Shown in pieces: positions 56,801-64,000 of a stretch of DNA of 64,000 nucleotides. Source of the stretch: Prosapia bicincta (Eukaryota; Arthropoda; Insecta; Hemiptera; Cercopidae); assembly GCA_036971475.1 (NCBI GenBank), contig JBAIZL010000028.1, positions 310,001 to 374,000 on the forward strand, read 5' to 3'. Numbering within the stretch: position 1 is the first letter of the stretch; each line of letters starts with the position of its first letter. The notes below the pieces were generated by a model. The model was given only the letters and a program-made list of their open reading frames with translations, ran no database searches and was not told the DNA's origin. Position numbers and translations under genes: made by a program.

Positions 56801-59800
56801 TGTTCTGCAGCTACTCCCTTTGGCAGGTTTAATAGCAGCTTTTGCTATTATTTCATTGGGAAGGTATTCTCTGTATTCAGTGAGTTTTCTTGCTGTTTGT
56901 TCTGCAGCTACTCCCTTTGGCAGGTTATTAGCAGCTTTTACTATTATTTCATTGCGAAGGTATTCTCTGTATTCAGTGAGTTTTCTTGCTGTTTGTTCTG
57001 CAGCTACTCCCTTTGGCAGGTTTAATAGCAGCTTTTGTTATTATTTCATTGGGAAGGTATTCTCTGTATTCAGTGAGTTTTCTTGCTGTTTGTTCTGCAG
57101 CTACTCCCTTTGGCAGGTTTAATAGCAGCTTTTGCTATTATTTCATTGCGAAGGTATTCTCTGTATTCAGTGAGTTTTCTTGCTGTTTGTTCTGCAGTTA
57201 CTCCCTTTGGCAGGTTTAATAGCAGCTTTTGCTATTATTTCATTGGGAAGGTATTCTCTGTATTCAGTGAGTTTTCTTGCTGTTTGTTCTGCAGCTACTC
57301 CCTTTGGCAGGTTTAATAGCAGCTTTTGCTATTATTTCATTGGGAAGGTATTCTCTGTATTCAGTGAGTTTTCTTGCTGTTTGTTCTGCAGCTACTCCCT
57401 TTGGCAGGTTTAATAGCAGCTTTTGCTATTATTTCATTGGGAAGGTATTCTCTGTATTCAGTGAGTTTTCTTGCTGTTTGTTCTGCAGCTACTCCCTTTG
57501 GCAGGTTTAATAGCAGCTTTTGCTATTATTTCATTGGGAAGGTATTCTCTGTATTCAGTGAGTTTTCTTGCTGTTTGTTCTGCAGCTACTCCCTTTGCAG
57601 GTTTAATAGCAGCTTTTGCTATTATTTCATTGGGAAGGTATTCTCTGTATTCAGTGAGTTTTCTTGCTGTTTGTTCTGCAGCTACTCCCTTTGGCAGGTT
57701 TAATAGCAGCTTTTGCTATTATTTCATTGGGAAGGTATTCTCTGTATTCAGTGAGTTTTCTTGCTGTTTGTTCTGCAGCTACTCCCTTTGGCAGGTTTAA
57801 TAGCAGCTTTTGCTATTATTTCATTGGGAAGGTATTCTCTGTATTCAGTGAGTTTTCTTGCTGTTTGTTCTGCAGCTACTCCCTTTGGCAGGTTTAATAG
57901 CAGCTTTTGCTATTATTTCATTGGGAAGGTATTCTCTGTATTCAGTGAGTTTTCTTGCTGTTTGTTCTGCAGCTACTCCCTTTGGCAGGTTTAATAGCAG
58001 CTTTTGCTATTATTTCATTGGGAAGGTATTCTCTGTATTCAGTGAGTTTTCTTGCTGTTTGTTCTGCAGCTACTCCCTTTGGCAGGTTTAATAGCAGCTT
58101 TTGCTATTATTTCATTGGGAAGGTATTCTCTGTATTCAGTGAGTTTTCTTGCTGTTTGTTCTGCAGCTACTCCCTTTGGCAGGTTTAATAGCAGCTTTTG
58201 CTATTATTTCATTGGGAAGGTATTCTCTGTATTCAGTGAGTTTTCTTGCTGTTTGTTCTGCAGCTACTCCCTTTGGCAGGTTTAATAGCAGCTTTTGCTA
58301 TTATTTCATTGGGAAGGTATTCTCTGTATTCAGTGAGTTTTCTTGCTGTTTGTTCTGCAGCTACTCCCTTTGGCAGGTTTAATAGCAGCTTTTGCTATTA
58401 TTTCATTGGGAAGGTATTCTCTGTATTCAGTGAGTTTTCTTGCTGTTTGTTCTGCAGCTACTCCCTTTGGCAGGTTTAATAGCAGCTTTTGCTATTATTT
58501 CATTGGGAAGGTATTCTCTGTATTCAGTGAGTTTTCTTGCTGTTTGTTCTGCAGCTACTCCCTTTGGCAGGTTTAATAGCAGCTTTTGCTATTATTTCAT
58601 TGGGAAGGTATTCTCTGTATTCAGTGAGTTTTCTTGCTGTTTGTTCTGCAGCTACTCCCTTTGGCAGGTTTAATAGCAGCTTTTGCTATTATTTCATTGG
58701 GAAGGTATTCTCTGTATTCAGTGAGTTTTCTTGCTGTTTGTTCTGCAGCTACTCCCTTTGCAGGTTTAATAGCAGCTTTTGCTATTATTTCATTGGGAAG
58801 GTATTCTCTGTATTCAGTGAGTTTTCTTGCTGTTTGTTCTGCAGCTACTCCCTTTGGCAGGTTTAATAGCAGCTTTTGCTATTATTTCATTGGGAAGGTA
58901 TTCTCTGTATTCAGTGAGTTTTCTTGCTGTTTGTTCTGCAGCTACTCCCTTTGGCAGGTTTAATAGCAGCTTTTGCTATTATTTCATTGGGAAGGTATTC
59001 TCTGTATTCAGTGAGTTTTCTTGCTGTTTGTTCTGCAGCTACTCCCTTTGGCAGGTTTAATAGCAGCTTTTGCTATTATTTCATTGGGAAGGTATTCTCT
59101 GTATTCAGTGAGTTTTCTTGCTGTTTGTTCTGCAGCTACTCCCTTTGGCAGGTTTAATAGCAGCTTTTGCTATTATTTCATTGGGAAGGTATTCTCTGTA
59201 TTCAGTGAGTTTTCTTGCTGTTTGTTCTGCAGCTACTCCCTTTGGCAGGTTTAATAGCAGCTTTTACTATTATTTCATTGCGAAGGTATTCTCTGTATTC
59301 AGTGAGTTTTCTTGCTGTTTGTTCTGCAGCTACTCCCTTTGGCAGGTTTAATAGCAGCTTTTGCTATTATTTCATTGGGAAGGTATTCTCTGTATTCAGT
59401 GAGTTTTCTTGCTGTTTGTTCTGCAGCTACTCCCTTTGGCAGGTTTAATAGCAGCTTTTGCTATTATTTCATTGCGAAGGTATTCTCTGTATTCAGTGAG
59501 TTTTCTTGCTGTTTGTTCTGCAGTTACTCCCTTTGGCAGGTTTAATAGCAGCTTTTGCTATTATTTCATTGGGAAGGTATTCTCTGTATTCAGTGAGTTT
59601 TCTTGCTGTTTGTTCTGCAGTTACTCCCTTTGGCAGGTTTAATAGCAGCTTTTGCTATTATTTCATTGCGAAGGTATTCTCTGTATTCAGTGAGTTTTCT
59701 TGCTGTTTGTTCTGCAGCTACTCCCTTTGGCAGGTTTAATAGCAGCTTTTGCTATTATTTCATTGCGAAGGTATTCTCTGTATTCAGTGAGTTTTCTTGC

Positions 59801-59897
59801 TGTTTGTTCTGCAGCTACTCCCTTTGGCAGGTTTAATAGCAGCTTTTGCTATTATTTCATTGGGAAGGTATTCTCTGTATTCAGTGAGTTTTCTTGC
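44871..59897. repeat. 97-bp minisatellite array, about 155 copies, 15.0 kb
   Basis: Monomer runs from GCTGTTCGTTCTGCAG through GGCAGGTTTAATAGCAGC, TATTATTTCATTGGGAAGG and TATTCTCTGTATTCAGTG to AGTTTTCTT. Each holds a CTGCAG site and a 7-bp inverted repeat AATAGCA/TGCTATT. Both array ends fall at the same monomer position, so the copy number is close to a whole number. Copies differ by few substitutions (CGTTC/TGTTC, CTTCC/CTCCC, GCAGC/GCAGT, GGGAAGG/GCGAAGG) and by single-base indels. Because 97 is not a multiple of 3, apparent 77-residue frames recur in every monomer; they are not genes. The array lies inside the intron between exons E and F. Confidence 0.99.
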
Positions 59898-60620
59898 AGA
59901 ACGTATAGTTGGGTTACTATGCAACTATAGAGCTACCTAAAGGTAGAATATACGTATGCTCTGCGTTTGTCAATCTTTGGTATGGCTTCAGCTCAGTAAA
60001 CTTACAAAATCAAAGCTTTCAGTGAAATTTATCAGCAATGATATGTTTGGCCAACCATATGACCATGGATGATTCCAGATGGTGTATCTCTCAATTTCTT
60101 TATGCCAGATGTTACATAATTAACTGGGTTTATAGAGCCTTTATAGCTTCGGCCTTTATACTCTATCTCGTGTCAGCATGTCATTTCACCATTAATCTTA
60201 CATGTTCCTTGAGAACTTCTCTAAAGGCGCTCAGAAGTTGGAATAAAAACTGATTTTGAGCTCAACATTTCAAAAATGACTGCATTGAAATTAACAATGC
60301 TAGAATAATAATTGAATATAATTGTTTATAAGTGTATATGTATAAATGACAGTTGAACATAAAAATTAATAAATTAATTCTAAGGACGATGAAACCTTAT
60401 TCTATATATGCAATTTGTTTCTAACATTATTTTGTTTTAATGATAATACATATTTATATTTATTTACAGTATAAATTCATTTCAGTTAAGCTGGGTTCGG
60501 ATAGTATTTATAAATAAAATAACCCTACATTTAAGTTAATAAAATAGATTTAGATTTGGCTAATTATTTAGCTGAATATACAAATTATATATCTATTTTG
60601 ATTTAATTGGTAATTAATAG
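59898..60620. other. intron stretch after the array
   Basis: Starts with a small inverted repeat TATAGTTG/CAACTATA (59904-59929). No coding signal. Confidence 0.45.
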
Positions 60621-60779
60621 GTGCCAAAAACTACTATATGGAGACGATTACAACAGATTAGTTCAGCAGAATCAAACAAATCGGAAGATAAATCCATATC
60701 TTTGTCAACGACTGAAGCTGCTGCTGACATGAAGTCACCTCACAATTCTAAGGATGAATCTGAGTTTAACTTGACTGAG
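60621..60779 (+). CDS. psq-family gene, exon F (recognition helix of motif 4 and Ser-rich tail)
   Basis: Acceptor AATTAATAG ends at 60620; donor GTATGT starts at 60780. 159 bases, 53 codons, phase 0 at both ends. VPKTTIWRRLQQ supplies the recognition helix that completes psq motif 4 after exon E. The rest is a Ser/Glu/Asp-rich low-complexity region (SSAESNKSEDKS, HNSKDESEFNLTE). The next exon is not visible before the window ends, so the C-terminus is unknown. The intron in front of this exon is 17.7 kb, of which 15 kb is the 97-bp array. Confidence 0.92.
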
Positions 60780-63396
60780 GTATGTTGTGATTTTAGAAAT
60801 AAATTATTTAAATGATATTATTAAGACTTCTGCTAAAAGTATATTCAAAAATAAAATCATGTTGTTGAGTTTAAAACACTGTCGGTTTTTTCTTTCCAAT
60901 TCTGTTTCTTTTAAATTTTCTACAAATTTATTTGGTTGATACTAATAATCAGAGTATTAACATATTGACTGCCAACCAGTTTTCCATTAACCTTCAAACA
61001 CATGTTTTTTATGTACTTTTTGTTTAAATAATGACAAAACATAATAATATTTTTTCTTCTATTCATTTAAATTAGTTTATTTTATAGTATCGTTGGACAC
61101 CAGTAACTGTCATGGCATTACGTAAATATTTATACTACGAGGCGCCTCTTAGGTCACATTGTCGGGCTTATTACGCATTGGCGTTCAAGGCCAATCTTTC
61201 GAATGATTGTAAAATGTTAACATTGTTATTGTATTTTTTCAATATAAATTCAAGTAGACATTTTTAAACAGTAAATATAGCTACTAGATTATTCTGACTT
61301 ATTTTATAGATACACAGTTTCAATTTCCAGCGTAACTGGTTTTTTGTTTGAAAATGATTTTTTCTTAAATAATTAGAATGTAAATATAATCTGAACATTA
61401 TTCTTACATTTATATTTTTATTCTTTCACTACAAGCATGTTTTAAATTGAGCTGTTTTTCAATTTTATTGATCTTATGAATTTGAGGTAGACTTTTTAAA
61501 TTAAAGTTTTAGTTTCTAATCTTCGAGTTGTTCAGTTTTTTAGTCAAATTTTTTTTAGGATCAAATCGAATGTATTACTATTCTAAAACATAATGTAGTT
61601 CTACAAAGAAGTGTGAATAAAAACTATTTCCTTGTAATTCTGAACTTCTAGTTTCCCAATAATTATAATTTTGTAAGAAAAAAAATTAAAACATTTTCTG
61701 AACGCCAAGTTGCAGGAACACACAGAGAGGCCATATCGGAGATCTCATATGGTTAAATACATCGTAAATGTACCCGACAGCCTTGCGTGATGATTTAAAG
61801 TTAGGTCTACATTGTTGGTCACGGGTGACCGCCATGGCAGTCAACGTGTTTAATATTTTTAACAATAGGATCTTCCTGAAAATGAATTTCAAAGCTCTGA
61901 GAAATTCAACCATGAAAATTTATATGTCGCTAATATATGTATTGCAAAAAAGTATTTTTATATATTCATGTATAATACATGTTAATATTGCTATATGAAA
62001 AACCTTTTAGCAGAGGGATATTTACTGTGAAATGTATTAGGAACTTGCTAGGCTACTGCTTTACAATTTATTTTAACCCCTAGAGACTTATACATTAGAA
62101 GTCTACATCAGAGACCCCTATTAGAAAACACAGCTTGTATTCTTGTCATAATATTACAATATTTGTAACGTCTAAAATCCCTAAGTAGGTTTTTAATAAT
62201 TGTAATTATTTTCAATAATTAGAAAAAATGTATTTAACAAGTCAAATATATAAATATTACTTTAAATATGGCAAATGGTTTTAACTAAGCTATTTAGATG
62301 GGTTGGATAAAAAGTAAAAACAGGTTGACAGACTTATTAAAATTATATAATGTAAGTACATCAGTCTGTCTATATTATGACACTTCACTACTCTATCCCC
62401 TCCAGTAATTCGGCTATTTCAGGAATTAACTCAGTGTCAGTAGTCGACTGGAATTTTAATTCGTGATTTTAGATATAAATGATTTTAAGGTTCAATCTTA
62501 CTTAAAAAACAGTGTTGGCTTGAAAAGTACATTAATCTTTGTAAACAATTTTTATATACATATATAAAATAAACTAAAAAAAGTTTTATGAAAAAACCTT
62601 TACTATGTACAAGTTAGTTGCATTATAGGTCGCTGTCAGTGCCTTCCTTCCTTTCCTCCCAAATTGTTTTATTTGCTTATAACCTGCACACCATTCTTAT
62701 CTTCTCTGTGTCAACAAGTTTTGTGATTAACAAATAAAAATAAACTTAACATAACTATTCATGTCCAAATAAAAAGTTATTTAATAATTTAAAGTGAAAT
62801 ATTATTTTAGTAACATTGGCAATGTTTCTGGTACCCTTGTCAAACATTGTTAGATCAACAAGTGGGTACCAAATAATGCAACCATGAGTAGAGGGATAGA
62901 TATAAATAAGTCTTAATTTACTACTCATAATAGTAAAATTCTATACTACTCATATCCCATATCTGCCAAATTATTGAGGGATTCAACTTTACATATTTTT
63001 TCTAGAAATTAGTTTCTGAAAATTTCAAGGCGGGCTATATATATTTTGTAAAGAATTAAAACTAAATATAGAAAATCGTATCCCAGCTGTTCTGCCGAAA
63101 ATATTAATATTACTCATTGACTATCACTATTTTGTAAGACATTTTGCAAGGTAATAAAATGCCCAAAATAAATGCATTTTACTCAGTGGCTGTATCGGCA
63201 TACTTATTACTTGAAGCAATGCTCAAAACTTCATAAGGAAAAACAACAGATTAGGGGGCTAGTAACCTGACTTTTATATTCCTATAATTTTTTACATTGA
63301 TTATAAATTTATATTTAGATTATATACTATGATAAAATGGAGAAGAAAGTCAATAAATTTGTACAGCTGAATAAGTGTATCTGTTTAGGTAAATAT
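60780..63396. other. intron or downstream stretch, no gene recognised
   Basis: AT-rich. TTAACATATTGACTGCC at 60958 resembles TTAACATGTTCATTGCC at 63398 and may be a piggyBac-type terminus, but no partner end is convincing. Open segments at 61686-61998 on both strands show no family resemblance. Confidence 0.4.
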
Positions 63397-63397
63397 T

Positions 63398-64000
63398 AAC
63401 ATGTTCATTGCCAATCATGCGATATCACGTGATGTCAGATCTTACCGGATTGCCGATCACGCGATATCGCATGTCCGTTGCTATCAAAATTCTAAGTGAA
63501 TTATATAGCGGCCACAGCGGAATTGTGAGTAATACTTATATCGGCCACTAGGGAAGGGATTGACAATTTTGGAGTAGGGATGGCCACCAGCCATTTTGTT
63601 TTGTTCTTATCAGCCAGTGCACACAATGGTAGCGTTCGAATTAGGAAACATCCTAATAATTTTGTTTAGTTATTCGTTGATTTAGCGTTTTGAAGTTTGG
63701 TTTTTAAATATTTGAGTGTTGATTTTGATTTTTTAATTATAAGTGACCAACCAGGACCCTCGAAAAAGCTCAGTTAAATGCCAGATCGCCAAAAAAAACA
63801 TTTTTTTTAAATCAGAGGGGAAGAGTTATTATTAGATTCTGACCCACAAACAACGCAGAAGACACGAGGAAACCAAGTCCAACACAAGCTAACTAAAATT
63901 GAAAAAGCCAAACCGCGATGTCTCAGCACCGGCGAAACAGTAAATGCAACTTCTAGAAAAGATTGCAAAAATAGCTATGAAAATTAAAAGAGGATAAACA
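63398..64000 (+). mobile_element. possible piggyBac-like 5' end, running off the window
   Basis: Starts with TTAA followed by CATGTTCATTGCCAATC. Further in, 63744-63990 translates to SDQPGPSKKLS, MPDRQKK and EELLLDSD in one frame, interrupted by two stops. This resembles the N-terminus of some piggyBac transposases. The right end would lie outside the window. Weak evidence; it could also be unrelated sequence. Confidence 0.35.

Noticed and set aside
44871..59897. CRISPR array
   Set aside because: There are no unique spacers: the whole 97-bp unit is repeated, and the context is a eukaryotic intron.
44869..59930. Hundreds of overlapping 77-, 109- and 174-residue hydrophobic frames that look like a membrane-protein family
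   Set aside because: They are the three frames of a 97-bp tandem repeat. The period is not a multiple of three, every monomer contributes the same stop, and the longer forms arise only where a one-base indel shifts the frame.
60955..61222. A complete small piggyBac-like MITE bounded by TTAA
   Set aside because: The left end resembles 63398, but the supposed right end does not form a convincing inverted repeat with it.

Overview
The window reads as nuclear DNA of an arthropod, most likely an insect: it is AT-rich, has spliced exons with GT-AG borders and very long introns, and is packed with animal-type transposons (Ty3/gypsy-like, Penelope-like, non-LTR, piggyBac, hAT, mariner-like, P-element-like). 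There is no bacterial gene layout. This reading rests on gene and element types only; I cannot name a species.

The one host gene I can support runs on the + strand across the whole window. Six exons (134-361, 10750-10847, 37034-37221, 40319-40521, 42708-42890, 60621-60779) have clean splice borders and matching phases, and they join into 353 uninterrupted codons. The encoded part is an acidic stretch, a basic nuclear-localisation-like patch, four tandem Pipsqueak-type (psq) helix-turn-helix motifs and a Ser-rich acidic tail. It looks like a sequence-specific DNA-binding protein of the BTB/psq kind. Its 5' exons (possibly a BTB domain) and 3' exons would lie outside the window. Everything else sits in its introns.

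Intron 362-10749 holds a non-LTR element whose reading frame is split by about 4.7 kb of later insertions (piggyBac pseudogene, mariner-like pseudogene, an interspersed repeat and a 29-bp minisatellite). It also holds a hAT element with a perfect 8-bp target duplication inside a repeat with a tRNA-like segment, and a pogo-like MITE. Intron 10848-37033 holds a Penelope-type endonuclease remnant and a tandem Ty3/gypsy retrotransposon (LTR-internal-LTR-internal-LTR, 11896-28038, period 7470) inserted in an AT microsatellite. After these come a 202-bp near-perfect hairpin, a 2.8-kb piggyBac element with TTAA flanks carrying a non-LTR fragment, another piggyBac pseudogene partly amplified into a 1.6-kb tandem array, and a P-element-like remnant. 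Intron 37222-40318 contains a 229-bp inverted repeat whose arms each carry a hammerhead-ribozyme-like motif. Intron 42891-60620 contains a 15-kb array of about 155 copies of a 97-bp monomer (44871-59897).

The strongest results are the psq gene model, the chimeric middle LTR that records an unequal crossover, the hammerhead-like inverted repeat, and the higher-order structure of the 97-bp array. I found no convincing new gene system; the unusual content is genome structure rather than a new pathway.
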